Assembly (NCBI RefSeq): GCF_010730055.1
Contig: NZ_AP022575.1
Span: 744,001 to 808,000 of the forward strand
DNA: 64,000 nucleotides
Reading direction: 5' to 3'
DNA from: Mycobacterium shinjukuense
GTDB taxonomy: Bacteria > Actinomycetota > Actinomycetes > Mycobacteriales > Mycobacteriaceae
In this document: positions 51,101-60,101 of the stretch, one piece after another
How the letters are laid out: each line of letters begins with the position of its first letter
Position numbering within the stretch: position 1 is the stretch's first letter
The notes under the pieces: generated by a model
What the model was told of the DNA's origin: nothing
What the model saw: only the letters and a program-made list of their open reading frames with translations
Database searches by the model: none
Made by a program: the position numbers and the translations under genes

Positions 51101-54100
51101 CTGGCGAATCAGCCGTGGTTGGCCGATCACGTGATCGGCGGGGTGGTGCTGTTTCCGGGGGCGGGTTTTGTGGAATTGGTCATCCGCGCCGGCGACGAGG
51201 TGGGCTGTGCGGTCATCGAGGAGTTGGTGCTGACCGCGCCGCTGGTGATGCGCCCGGGTGTGGGGGTGCAGGTGCAGGTGGTCGTGGGGCCCACCGGAGA
51301 GGCGGGGCACCGGGCGGTGTCGGTGTATTCCCGGGCTGATCAATCCGAGGGTTGGCGGCTCCACGCCGAGGGCACGCTGGGGGAGCACGCCGCGGACCCC
51401 GCGGCGGATCTGTCGGAGTGGCCGCCGGCGGGCGCGGAGAGCGTGGACATTTCGGACGCCTACGCGCGACTGGCCGCGCGCGGTTACGCCTACGGCCCCG
51501 CGTTTCAGGGGTTGGTGGCGATCTGGCGGCGCGAATCGGAGCTCTTCGCCGAGGTGGCCGCCCCCGCCGGGGCAGGGGTGGCGGTCGACGGGATGGGCAT
51601 ACATCCGGCGGTGTTGGATGCGGTGCTGCATGCCCTGGGGCTGGCCCTGGGAACCGGCCCCGAGACCACCGAGACCAGGCTGCCGTTTTGCTGGCGCGGG
51701 GTGTCGCTACACGCCGGGGGTGCCGGGCGGGTGCGGGCCCGTTTCACCTCGGCGGGGGCGGATGCGATCTCGGTGGAGGTGGCCGACGCCGCGGGGTTAC
51801 CGGTGCTGACGGTGGGCTCGCTGGTCACCCGACCGATGACCGCCGAGCAACTGCGGGCCGCTGTGACCGCGGCCGGCGGTGCGCTCGACCAGGGCCCGCT
51901 GGAAGTGGCGTGGTCGCCAATGTCGGTGAGCCACAACGACGGTGACAGTTCCGATCGGCCTGCCGTGGTGTCGTGGGCGGACTTTTGTGCCGGCGATGAA
52001 AGCGATGCCGGGGTGGTGGTGTGGGAATGCGGGTCTGCCGGCGAGGACGTGGTGGGCTCGGTCCATGCGGCCACCCACGCTGCGCTGGAGGTGCTGCAGT
52101 CCTGGCTCGGCGGGGATCGGGCGGGCACGTTGGTGGTGTTGACCCGCGGTGGGGTGGGGTTGGCCGGTGAGGACGTCAGTGACCTGGCCGCCGCGGCGGT
52201 GTGGGGTCTGGTGCGTTCGGCGCAGGCCGAAAACCCCGGCCGGATCGTGTTGATCGACACCGACGCGGCGGTGGATGCGGCGGTGCTGGCCGGAACCGGG
52301 GAACCCCAACTGGTGGTGCGCGCCGGCACCGTGCATGCCGCCCGGCTGTCCCCGGGCCCGCAGCTGCTGACGTTGCCGGCCGGGGAATCGGCGTGGCGGT
52401 TGGCAGCCGGCGGTGGCGGCACGTTGGAGGATCTGGTGATCCAGCCCTGCCCGGAGGCGCAGGCGCCGCTGCGGGCGGGGCAGGTGCGGGTGGCGGTGGC
52501 CGCGGTCGGGGTCAACTTCCGCGATGTGGTGGCCGCATTGGGGATGTATCCCGGCCAGGCCCCACCGCTGGGCGCGGAAGGCGCCGGGGTGGTGATCGAG
52601 ACCGGTCCCGAGGTGGCCGCCGTGGCCGTCGGTGACGCGGTGATGGGGTTTTTCGGCGGGGCGGGTCCGCTGGCGGTGGTGGACCAGCAACTGATTACCC
52701 GGGTGCCGCGGGGCTGGTCGTTTGCCCAGGCCGCCGCCGTGCCGGTGGTGTTCTTGACCGCCTGGTACGGGTTGGCGGACCTGGCCGGCATCCGAGCGGG
52801 GGAATCGGTGCTCATCCATGCCGGCACCGGCGGCGTGGGCATGGCGGCGGTGCAGCTGGCCCGGCACTGGGGCGTCGAAGTCTTCGTCACCGCCAGCCGC
52901 GGCAAGTGGGACACGCTGCGCGCCATGGGATTTGACGACGACCATATCGGTGATTCGCGAACGCTGGAGTTCGAGGCGAAGTTCCTCGAGGTGACCCAGG
53001 GCCGCGGGGTTGATGTGGTGCTCGACTCGCTGGCCGGTGACTTCGTGGATGCTTCGCTGCGCCTGCTGGTCCGCGGCGGGCGTTTCCTGGAGATGGGCAA
53101 GACCGACATCCGCGATGCGCAGCAGATCGCCGCCAACTATCCCGGCGTGCGATATCGGGCGTTTGATCTGTCGGAGGCCGGTCCGGTGCGCATGCAGCAG
53201 ATGCTGGGCGAGGTGCGCGACCTACTGGACGCCCAGGTGCTGCATCGGCTGCCGGTCACCACCTGGGATGTGCGCTGCGCGCCGGCGGCCTTCCGGTTCA
53301 TGAGCCAGGCCCGCCACATCGGCAAGGTGGTGCTGACCATGCCCTCGGCGCTGCCCGATCGGCTTGCCGACGGCACGGTGCTGATCACCGGAGCCACCGG
53401 GGCGGTCGGTGGTGTGCTGGCCCGCCACCTGGTCAGCGCCGTCGGTGTGCGCCATCTGGTGTTGGCCAGTCGGCGGGGTGATCGCGCCGAGGGTGCGGCC
53501 GAGCTGGCCGCCGAGTTGGCGCAGGACGGCGCCACGGTGCGGGTGGTGGCTTGTGACGTGGCCGATCGCGACGCGGTAGCGGGGTTGTTTGCCCAGCTGT
53601 CGCGGGAGTATCCGCCGGTGCGCGGGGTGATTCACGCCGCCGGGGTGCTCGATGACGCGGTGATCACGTCGTTGACACCGGACCGCATCGATACGGTGTT
53701 GCGGGCCAAGGTCGACGGGGCGTGGAACCTGCACGAGGCCACCCGCGATCTGGATCTGGCGATGTTTGTGCTGTGTTCCTCGGTCGCGGCCACGGTGGGC
53801 TCACCCGGGCAGGGTAACTACTCGGCGGCAAACGCGTTTCTCGACGGGTTGGCCGCGCACCGGCAGGCGGCGGGGCTAGCCGGGGTATCGCTGGCGTGGG
53901 GGCTCTGGGAACAGCCCAGCGGCATGGCCGCGCATGTGAGCAGCCGCGATCGGGCCCGGATGAGCCGCAGCGGGCTGGCCCCGATGAACCCCGGGCAGGC
54001 GCTGGACTTGCTGGACGCCGCGCTGGCGATCAACCATCCCGTCATGGTGGCCACCCGCCTGGACCGGGCCGCGTTGGATGCCCGGGCCCGAGGCGGCGGG

Positions 54101-54595
54101 TTGCCGCCGTTGTTGAGCGGTCTGGTCCGGCGCCCACGGCGACGCCACATCGACGACACCGGTGATGCCGCCCAATCGAAGTCGGCGCTGGCCCAACGCC
54201 TCCACGGGTTGCCCGCGGGCGAACAACGGGATCTGCTGGTGGGGCTGGTGCGTGCGCAGGCCGCCGCGGTGCTGGGCCGGCCCGCCCCCGGGGACATCGA
54301 CCCCGAGGCCCGATTCCAAGACCTCGGCTTCGACTCGCTGACCGCGGTCGAACTGCGCAACCGGCTGAAGACCGCCACCGGGCTGACCCTGCCCCCCACC
54401 CTGATCTTCGACCATCCAACCCCCACCGCAGTCGCCGACCATGTGGGTCGGCAAATCCTGGACAGCGACCGCCCCGAATCCGGCCGTGCGCGGCCGGCCG
54501 AACCCGACGCCAAGGTGCCGGTGCATTCGTCGCACAGCGCGGCGGCCCGTGATGCACGCGGTATGGGCGAACATCATCAAGGTGGTAAGCGATGA
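48194..54595 (+). CDS. pks15/1: Polyketide synthase Pks15/1 (uninterrupted, p-hydroxyphenylalkanoate synthase)
   Basis: Iteratively extends p-hydroxybenzoate from FadD22 with malonyl units to p-hydroxyphenylalkanoates for PGL. All type I domains are present in one 2,133-residue chain: KS (active Cys218 in DTACSSS), AT (Ser665 in GHSVGELSA; HAFH signature, malonyl type), DH (His979 in ADHVIGGVVLFP), ER (NADPH loop AGTGGVGMAAVQLA near 1543), KR (ITGATGAVGG; PGQGNYSAANAF with catalytic Tyr) and ACP (Ser2048 in GFDSLTAVE). In H37Rv the gene is broken into pks15 and pks1 by a frameshift and PGL is lost. Here it is intact. ATG 48194 overlaps the fadD22 stop; ATG 48215 with AGGAG upstream is an alternative. 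Confidence 0.96.
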   Translation: MTRSNRAMSTSVEGADQQSEMLFRYLKRVVVELDEARARLRDHEHRATEPVAVVGIGCRFPGGVDGPEALWDVVSEGRDVVSEFPTDRGWDVDGLFDPDPDAEGKTYTRWGGFLEDAAGFDAGFFGIAPGEVLAMDPQQRLMLEVSWEALEHAGIDPLSLRGSATGVFTGIFAPSYGSRETGGLQGYGLTGTAVSVASGRVSYVLGLQGPAVSVDTACSSSLVAIHWAMASLRAGECDLALAGGVTVMGLPSIFVGFSRQRGLAADGRCKAFAEAADGTGWGEGAGVVVLERLSDARRLGHSVLAVVRGSAVNQDGASNGLTAPNGLAQQRVIRAALASAGLTAADVDVVEAHGTATTLGDPIEAEALLATYGQGRPPGRPLWVGSIKSNMGHTQAAAGVAGVIKMVQAMRHRVMPATLHVDAPSPRVNWASGAVSVLTEARDWPVDGRPRRAGVSSFGISGTNAHVILEEAPVEVGESAQRGRRLPVVPWVVSGRSVEALTAQAGRLLAHVQADPGVDPVDVGCSLAGRSVFEHRAVVVGSDRPALLMGLAGVAGGEPGAGVVMGQAGSVGKTAVVFPGQGSQRLGMGRELYDQLSVFAETFDTVADELDRHLRLPLRKVVWGSDENLLDSTEFAQPALFAVEVASFAVLRRWGVHPDFVMGHSVGELSAAYVAGVLTLADAAMLVAARGRLMQALPQGGAMVAVAASEDEVADQVTPLLAERVGIAALNAPNSVVISGARAAVSAIADRFAARGRRVHRLAVSHAFHSPLMEPMLEEFARVAARVAAREPQIGLVSNVTGELACADGDFGSAQYGSAQYWVEHVRRPVRFADGARRLQSLEVTHFAEAGPGSGLTGSIEQSLAPAEAVVVSMLGKDRPELASVLGAAGQLFTTGVPVDWRAVFAGSGGRRVGLPTYAFQRRRFWETPGADGPADAAGLGLGGAEHALLGAVVERPDSGGVVLTGRLSLANQPWLADHVIGGVVLFPGAGFVELVIRAGDEVGCAVIEELVLTAPLVMRPGVGVQVQVVVGPTGEAGHRAVSVYSRADQSEGWRLHAEGTLGEHAADPAADLSEWPPAGAESVDISDAYARLAARGYAYGPAFQGLVAIWRRESELFAEVAAPAGAGVAVDGMGIHPAVLDAVLHALGLALGTGPETTETRLPFCWRGVSLHAGGAGRVRARFTSAGADAISVEVADAAGLPVLTVGSLVTRPMTAEQLRAAVTAAGGALDQGPLEVAWSPMSVSHNDGDSSDRPAVVSWADFCAGDESDAGVVVWECGSAGEDVVGSVHAATHAALEVLQSWLGGDRAGTLVVLTRGGVGLAGEDVSDLAAAAVWGLVRSAQAENPGRIVLIDTDAAVDAAVLAGTGEPQLVVRAGTVHAARLSPGPQLLTLPAGESAWRLAAGGGGTLEDLVIQPCPEAQAPLRAGQVRVAVAAVGVNFRDVVAALGMYPGQAPPLGAEGAGVVIETGPEVAAVAVGDAVMGFFGGAGPLAVVDQQLITRVPRGWSFAQAAAVPVVFLTAWYGLADLAGIRAGESVLIHAGTGGVGMAAVQLARHWGVEVFVTASRGKWDTLRAMGFDDDHIGDSRTLEFEAKFLEVTQGRGVDVVLDSLAGDFVDASLRLLVRGGRFLEMGKTDIRDAQQIAANYPGVRYRAFDLSEAGPVRMQQMLGEVRDLLDAQVLHRLPVTTWDVRCAPAAFRFMSQARHIGKVVLTMPSALPDRLADGTVLITGATGAVGGVLARHLVSAVGVRHLVLASRRGDRAEGAAELAAELAQDGATVRVVACDVADRDAVAGLFAQLSREYPPVRGVIHAAGVLDDAVITSLTPDRIDTVLRAKVDGAWNLHEATRDLDLAMFVLCSSVAATVGSPGQGNYSAANAFLDGLAAHRQAAGLAGVSLAWGLWEQPSGMAAHVSSRDRARMSRSGLAPMNPGQALDLLDAALAINHPVMVATRLDRAALDARARGGGLPPLLSGLVRRPRRRHIDDTGDAAQSKSALAQRLHGLPAGEQRDLLVGLVRAQAAAVLGRPAPGDIDPEARFQDLGFDSLTAVELRNRLKTATGLTLPPTLIFDHPTPTAVADHVGRQILDSDRPESGRARPAEPDAKVPVHSSHSAAARDARGMGEHHQGGKR
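50627..50656 (+). repeat. 15-bp tandem duplication in the AT domain of pks15/1
   Basis: Two adjacent 15-base units differ at one base (GGGTCGGCCCAATAC and GGGTCGGCCCAGTAC) and encode GSAQY twice. The remembered M. tuberculosis protein has one GSAQYW at this point. The duplication keeps the frame and lies in the AT C-terminal region just before WVEHVRRPVRF. Confidence 0.8.
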
Positions 54596-55287
54596 ATGAT
54601 CGCAAACCGGCGGCGACGGTGGCCGTCCTGGCCGTGCTGGGGGCCAGCCTGGCGCTGTGGCTATCGGGATGCTCAACCGCCACACCCGATTCCGAGGATC
54701 ACGGTGCGGTCACCGCGACGGCCGACCCCGCTTTGGTGGCCGAGATCCGGCAGGTAGCGGATGCGACCAAGGCTTTGACCGGCGTGCACCTGGCGGTCCG
54801 GACGACCGGGCAAGTCGACAGCATGCTCGGCATCACCAGCGCCGACGTCGATGTTCGGGCCAAGCCGCTCGCCGCAAAGGGCGTGTGCACCTATAACGGC
54901 CAGGCCGACGTCCCGTTCCGGATCAAGGACGACGTCATCGCGGTGAAGCTGTTCGACGACTGGACCAATCTCGGCAACGTCTCCGACCTGGCGGCCTCAC
55001 GCCTGGTCGACCCCACCGACGGTGTGGCGAAGATGCTTTCGGGTGTCACCAATCTGCAATCGCAAAGCTCGGAGGTGATCGACGGGGTTCCCACCACCAA
55101 GATCACCGGGACCATCCCGACGGAGGCCGTCAAGATCCTCGATCCCGGTGCCAGGAAGTCGAGGCCGGCGACCGTGTGGATTGCCGCGGACGGTTCGCAC
55201 CGCCTGGTCCGGGCAAGCGTGGACCTGGGGTCCGGGTCTGTCCAGGTCACGCTGTCGAAGTGGAACGAGCCGGGCGACGTCGACTGA
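54592..55287 (+). CDS. lppX: Lipoprotein LppX
   Basis: LolA/LppX-LprAFG-fold lipoprotein needed to bring DIM (and probably PGL) to the outer mycobacterial membrane. The 231-residue precursor has a signal peptide with lipobox LSGC; the lipidated residue is Cys27. The mature part shows family segments such as GVHLAVRTTGQVDSMLGI, FDDWTNLGNVSDLAASRL and GVPTTKITGTIP. ATG 54592 overlaps the pks15/1 stop by four bases, so synthesis of enzyme and transport factor is coupled. Convergent with mmpL7, 42 bases between stops, where only a loose TTGACGC/GCGTCAA inverted repeat is visible. Confidence 0.95.
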   Translation: MNDRKPAATVAVLAVLGASLALWLSGCSTATPDSEDHGAVTATADPALVAEIRQVADATKALTGVHLAVRTTGQVDSMLGITSADVDVRAKPLAAKGVCTYNGQADVPFRIKDDVIAVKLFDDWTNLGNVSDLAASRLVDPTDGVAKMLSGVTNLQSQSSEVIDGVPTTKITGTIPTEAVKILDPGARKSRPATVWIAADGSHRLVRASVDLGSGSVQVTLSKWNEPGDVD

Positions 55288-55329
55288 GCGTTGACGCCAC
55301 GCGTCGGAGGCCATCTGGAAGGGGCCGCG

Positions 55330-58032
55330 TCAAGGCCGCACGGGTGCGCGGGGAAGCCACGTGCGCGCCACCGCGGTCAGGGCGCCCACTCCAACCAGGA
55401 CAATGGTGCCGACCTGACCGAGGGCGCCGACGGCCCCGCCGGACACCAGCACCAGCCCCAACCCGAACACCGCACCGAGCACCATGATCGGCGCGACGGC
55501 GCGCCCCAGCGACCCGGTGCCCGCAGGCCGTGGCCCGGCATCGATGAGGGTGGCGACGAGATACGGCACGCCGCACGCCGCGAGCAGGGCGAACGACACC
55601 AGCGGCACCGAGGCCTGTAGCTCGCGACCCAGCAGGTGTTGCCACAGCGCCACCGAGGTCCCCAGCGCCGCGAGGTGGCAGGCCAGCACCCCGAGGCCGG
55701 TCACCAGACCACCGACGGCGCCGCGCCACATGCCGACCAGGGCCACCACCGCCAACATCGTGACCGCCAGCAGCACGGCATCGTGGGTGAGGGCGCCGCG
55801 GACGGTCGCGGCCACCTGCGCGGCCCCGCTCACCGTGATCTGGCTGTCGACCAGGCTTCCGTAGTTGGTGCGCGCGACGGTTTCGAGCTGGTGCGCCCGC
55901 CTCCCCGCATCCAGGTCCAGCGCGTCTCCCTCGGAATAGACGAACAGGCGGGTCGCCGTTCCGTCCGTCGAGAACATCCACTGGCGGACGTTCCGGTACG
56001 ACGGGTCCGCCAGCGCCTTGGTGGAGAGGTAGAAGCCGCCCTCGCCGGTATCGGCGAAATCGATGCTGAGTTTTCTCAGGAACGCCGACAGCTGCACGAC
56101 CTGCGGGATGGTGTCCTCAACGGTGGTTTTCAGGGCAGGCACAAAGGAGCGCAGCTGCCCCAGCGCCGAACGCATCTGTGCCACCACGCGCGGTGTGGAG
56201 GCCAACGCGCTCACCGTTCTGGCCGACACCGCGGCGATCTGGTCGGCGCCGTCGGACAGCACCGCCACATCGGCGACCACCCTGTCGAAGGGATCGACCA
56301 CCTTGCGCGCGGCCGAGCACAGCGCGTCTGCGGGACAGTTTTCGATGCCGCCCATCCAGCCGCGCACCGGGTCGAGGTATCCCGACACCTGTTCGGTGGT
56401 GGCCTTGATGTTGCGGGTGCCGGAGATCACCTGGTCGATGTCCTGCTGCATTTCGGTCAGCCCGGCGACACCGGCGGTCACGCTGTGCTCTAGCTCGTTG
56501 ACCGCGCCGCTCACCTGATCGACCACCGACTGAAGGGTCTTGATCGCGTTGACCTGCGGCACAAACGTCGCGGCCTGCCGGTCCAGCTGGTCGGCGAGCC
56601 GTCCCGCGGCGGAGGTCAGGGTGGCCTCCGTCCACGGGACACCGCCCGGCCATGCCGCCGACTGCACCTTGCGGACCCCGGGAAGCTCCATCAGACGGCG
56701 GCTGACCCGATCGATGGCGATCAGCCCCGCCGGGTCGCGAAGGTCGTGTGCGGACTGGATCACCACCACGTCGGGCACCGGACTGCCCGCGAGTGACTGT
56801 GCGTGACGTGTCTCGGTGGGGCTTTCGGCCAGACCCCAGCGCATCCCGATCACCGGTAGCGCGCAGATCGCCAACACCACCGCGGTGACGACGGCGGGAT
56901 GAGCGAGGCCGGGTATCGACAGCGCGGGTGTCCAGACGGCACCCACGGTCGGCGACGGTGACTGCCCCCACGGCCCCGCGAGCCCGATCAGGCTGGGCAA
57001 GAGCGTCAGGCACGCGGCAACTGCCACGGCCACCCCCGGTGTGGCCATGCCCACGGCGTGCAGCGCCGGGGTCCGGGCAAACAGCAGCGGGCCGGTGAGC
57101 AGCGCGAGGCCCGCCCCGGGCAGGGCCAACCCGGGCAGGTTGTTGCGGTATGCGCGGCGGCCGGCGGTGCCAGCGCTGGCGTCGGGCCTCGGCCGCCCGA
57201 CCAGCACGGCGGACGTGGTGATGGCGGCGATCATCAGGACCGCGGCCAGGGTCGCGGAGAACGTCGACAGCCCCGACCCGGTGCCCCCGCGCGGTCCCGA
57301 CACCACCGCGGCCAACGGCCACGCCACCGCGAGCGACAGCCCTGCGGTCAGCAGCGCGATCCCGGCCGCCTTCCTGGACCGCCGCGCGCGCAGCAGCAGC
57401 AGAACGGCGATCAGCGCCGCGGCGATCACGATCGCCGCGCCCTGCCACCAGGTCATCCGCATGGGCGTGGCGGCGGTGGTCGCTGGGACCACGATGCGGG
57501 CGCGAAGCCCCGCACCCGGCGGCAGCGCGCGCAGCACCGATCGTGCGGCGTCGAGCGATTCCCGCGCTTGGGCGGTCCCCGCCTGGCCCACCAGCCACAC
57601 CAGCGCGCTGCCGCAGCGGCCGTCTGCGCTGGTCGCCACCGGGGCGGTGAGCGGATCGGACCACCAGTCGAGCACGGATCCCACGTGGCGGGTGTCGGCG
57701 CGCAGGGCGCTCACGGCGGCGTCGTAGTACCGCTGGTCCGCCGGCCCCAGCGGGTCACGGCCTTCCAGCACCAGGTAGGCGAGGGCGTTGCTGCCGGTGC
57801 CCGGGAAGGCCGCCGCGATCCGGCTGGCGGCGGCGGATCTCGTGGCATCGTGGGGCAGCAGCGCCGAGCCGGTGTCGCCGGATTTCGGTGGTGTCAGCGC
57901 GAGGGTCAAATTCGCGATCACCGCCACCGCGATCCAGGCGGTGACCGTCAGGAGCTTGGCGAGCCGCGACCGGTCGGCCGACACGCTAGGCGTCCAGGCG
58001 GGCGAACTGATCCTGCCGATACTGCTCGACAC
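55330..58032 (-). CDS. mmpL7: MmpL7 lipid transporter
   Basis: RND-family inner-membrane exporter of DIM and PGL. The 900-residue protein has an N-terminal membrane segment (about 26-47), a first extracytoplasmic domain containing FPGTGSNALAYLVLEG and DTRHVGSVLDWWSDPLTAP, a block of membrane helices, a second domain (SGAVNELEHS through ADTGEGGFYLS) and a C-terminal helix block. The layout matches M. tuberculosis MmpL7 more than other MmpLs. The listed start is GTG 58032, which overlaps the fadD28 3' end by 47 bases. An in-frame GTG at 57984, just past the fadD28 stop, gives 884 residues and cannot be excluded. Confidence 0.93.
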   Translation of the reverse strand: MSSSIGRISSPAWTPSVSADRSRLAKLLTVTAWIAVAVIANLTLALTPPKSGDTGSALLPHDATRSAAASRIAAAFPGTGSNALAYLVLEGRDPLGPADQRYYDAAVSALRADTRHVGSVLDWWSDPLTAPVATSADGRCGSALVWLVGQAGTAQARESLDAARSVLRALPPGAGLRARIVVPATTAATPMRMTWWQGAAIVIAAALIAVLLLLRARRSRKAAGIALLTAGLSLAVAWPLAAVVSGPRGGTGSGLSTFSATLAAVLMIAAITTSAVLVGRPRPDASAGTAGRRAYRNNLPGLALPGAGLALLTGPLLFARTPALHAVGMATPGVAVAVAACLTLLPSLIGLAGPWGQSPSPTVGAVWTPALSIPGLAHPAVVTAVVLAICALPVIGMRWGLAESPTETRHAQSLAGSPVPDVVVIQSAHDLRDPAGLIAIDRVSRRLMELPGVRKVQSAAWPGGVPWTEATLTSAAGRLADQLDRQAATFVPQVNAIKTLQSVVDQVSGAVNELEHSVTAGVAGLTEMQQDIDQVISGTRNIKATTEQVSGYLDPVRGWMGGIENCPADALCSAARKVVDPFDRVVADVAVLSDGADQIAAVSARTVSALASTPRVVAQMRSALGQLRSFVPALKTTVEDTIPQVVQLSAFLRKLSIDFADTGEGGFYLSTKALADPSYRNVRQWMFSTDGTATRLFVYSEGDALDLDAGRRAHQLETVARTNYGSLVDSQITVSGAAQVAATVRGALTHDAVLLAVTMLAVVALVGMWRGAVGGLVTGLGVLACHLAALGTSVALWQHLLGRELQASVPLVSFALLAACGVPYLVATLIDAGPRPAGTGSLGRAVAPIMVLGAVFGLGLVLVSGGAVGALGQVGTIVLVGVGALTAVARTWLPRAPVRP

Positions 58033-59728
58033 ACGCCCCTCGTCTGACCTTGCCGCTTGTGGTGATCGGGATCGAGCCTGGCGGTACCAACACCAGGTCC
58101 GCGACGCTGAGGCCGTGCGAGCTGGCCAGCGCCGAGGTGACTTCGCGTTTGATGGCGCTCAACCTTTCGGTCGCGGCCTCGTCCGAGTCGCCGCGCTTTT
58201 TGAGTTCGATGATGGCCACCAGTCTTTCGGTGCTGCGATCGCCGGGAACCGAGATTGCCGCGCAGCGGCCTCGGGTGATCTCCTGGATCGTCGCCTCGAT
58301 GTCGTCGGGAGAATGGTTGCGCCCGTACACGATCAGCAGATCTTTGATCCGGCCGATGATGAACAACTCGCCGTCGTCGACGAAACCCGAGTCTCCCGTC
58401 CGCAGCCACGGACCTTCGGGTGTGCCCGCCGACGGTGCGACGATCGTCGCGCCGAAGGTGCGCTTAGTCTCTTCGGGTCGCCGCCAATAGCCGGTGGCGA
58501 CGTTGTCGCCGTGCACCCAGATCTCCCCGACCATGCCCTGCGGTCGTTCGGTACGGGTCTCGGGGTCAACGATCCGCACGATCGGTGATTGCGGCACCAG
58601 GTAGCTGACCAACCGGGTACCGCGTCCGGTTGCGCACCGTTGCGCATGGCCGGCGGAGAGTTTTTCGGTCTCGAAGTCGACCAGTGTGGGTGGTTGGCCC
58701 GGCCTGCTGGTCGCCACGTACACCGTCGCTTCTGCCAGCCCATAGGAGGGGCGCAGCACCTTTTCCTGAAGATTGAAGCGGGCGAAGCGGTCGGCGAACC
58801 GCTGGAGCGTCGCCGGCTGCACCCGCTCGCTACCGCTGAGGATGGTCAGCACAGCGCCGAGATCGTGCCCGGCCATGTCGTCGTCGGTAATTTTCTTGGC
58901 CGCCAGTTCGAAGGCGAAATTCGGCGCCGCCGAAAAGGGGTGAGAATGGCCGGCCAGCAGGTGCATCCACCGGGCCGGACGCTGCAGGAACGCCACCGGG
59001 CTGGTGAGCGCCGCCCGATATCCCCCCAGAATCGGTGCGCAAATTCCCAGCACCAAACCCATGTCGTGGTAGAACGGCAGCCACGACACCAGCGTCGCGT
59101 CCGGCGGTGCGATCCCGTCGGAGTCCGCGAAGTAGCCGGACATCAGCTGTTCGAAGTTGCTGCGAAGGTTCTGATGGGACATCATCACGCCGGCCGGTGT
59201 CCGGGTGGACCCCGACGTATATTGCAAATACGCGGTGGCCGGGTAATTTTCGTCACCGGCGTCAGACCCGTTCGGAGAGTCCAGATCGAGCGAATCAACC
59301 TCGATGATCGAAGCGGCGGATTCACCGGGCTGCCGCGTAACATGCTGGGCGACATCGTCTATGACCGAGGATGTCGTGAGAACGGCAACGGGCGACGCGT
59401 CGCGCAGCACCGCATCGACGCGGTCATCGCTGGCGCCGCCCTGCGGAACCGACAGCGGAACCGCGACAAGCCCGGCCTGCAGTGCGCCGAGGAAGCCGAC
59501 GATGTAGTCGAGTCCCTGCGGAGCCACGATGGCCGCGCGCTCACCCGTCGAACCGCAACGCCTCAGCTCGCGTGCGACGTTGCGGGTTCGCCGATATAGC
59601 TGCGCCCACGTCAGGCTTTCCGCAACCCCATCCCAGTCCTGCTCGTAGTCGATGAACGTGAACGCCGTCTCGTTGGGCTGCAGACGGGCCCACGCGCGCA
59701 GCACGGCAGGAAGGGAACGCACTGTCAT
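57986..59728 (-). CDS. fadD28: Fatty acyl-AMP ligase FadD28 (mycocerosate pathway)
   Basis: Activates long-chain fatty acids as acyl-AMP and delivers them to Mas for mycocerosic acid synthesis. At 580 residues it has the same length as M. tuberculosis FadD28, with ATP motif YTSGSTRTPAG, SWLPFYHDMGLVLG, FSAAPNFAFELAA, RPSYGLAEATVYVAT, FIIGRIKDLLIVYGRNHSPD and the C-terminal TTSGKVRRGAC. ATG 59728 (MTVRSLPAVLRAW) matches the family start; ATG 59734 is two codons further upstream. The gene is divergent from mas (373 bases) and reads into mmpL7, so loading enzyme and exporter share a transcript. Confidence 0.96.
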   Translation of the reverse strand: MTVRSLPAVLRAWARLQPNETAFTFIDYEQDWDGVAESLTWAQLYRRTRNVARELRRCGSTGERAAIVAPQGLDYIVGFLGALQAGLVAVPLSVPQGGASDDRVDAVLRDASPVAVLTTSSVIDDVAQHVTRQPGESAASIIEVDSLDLDSPNGSDAGDENYPATAYLQYTSGSTRTPAGVMMSHQNLRSNFEQLMSGYFADSDGIAPPDATLVSWLPFYHDMGLVLGICAPILGGYRAALTSPVAFLQRPARWMHLLAGHSHPFSAAPNFAFELAAKKITDDDMAGHDLGAVLTILSGSERVQPATLQRFADRFARFNLQEKVLRPSYGLAEATVYVATSRPGQPPTLVDFETEKLSAGHAQRCATGRGTRLVSYLVPQSPIVRIVDPETRTERPQGMVGEIWVHGDNVATGYWRRPEETKRTFGATIVAPSAGTPEGPWLRTGDSGFVDDGELFIIGRIKDLLIVYGRNHSPDDIEATIQEITRGRCAAISVPGDRSTERLVAIIELKKRGDSDEAATERLSAIKREVTSALASSHGLSVADLVLVPPGSIPITTSGKVRRGACVEQYRQDQFARLDA

Positions 59729-60101
59729 GGGCATCACGTTACCGGCCCCGTTTCGGGGTTGTCCCGGCGTTCGTCGAATGGTAGCGGCGGCCCCCGGTGT
59801 CGGCAGAGTCGCATTTCGCCAGGTCAGCGGGGGCCGGCTGCGGCACCCGCCGCGCGGCTGGCCGCGCGCCGAACGTGACCGTGCGGTGGCGGCGGGTCCG
59901 GCGGGCCTACCACGGGAATTCGCGCCGTTTGGGCTCCGCTTCCCGCTGGGCGGTCTAAGCTTGGGGCTTCCGGCTATGGTGTCGACATCCGGGTTAGCTC
60001 GGGTCGGGGGTGGTGAGAGCGGCGCTGCGCCGTCGGCGTGCCCGTACCGAAAATCGTGTCGTCGGGTAACACCGGTTGAGCTGAGACGAGGATAAAGAGC
60101 G
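59729..60101. other. Divergent control region fadD28 / mas
   Basis: A 373-base stretch without a gene between two divergent, functionally linked genes. Possible -10 elements are TATGGT (59975-59980, toward mas) and TACCAT on the minus strand (59778-59783, toward fadD28), but neither has a convincing -35. A purine stretch, GAGGATAAAGAG, precedes the mas ATG. Confidence 0.45.

Noticed and set aside
55288..55329. TTGACGC/GCGTCAA inverted repeat between lppX and mmpL7 as a terminator
   Set aside because: Arms of seven bases are separated by about 30 bases and one arm enters mmpL7; too weak to call.
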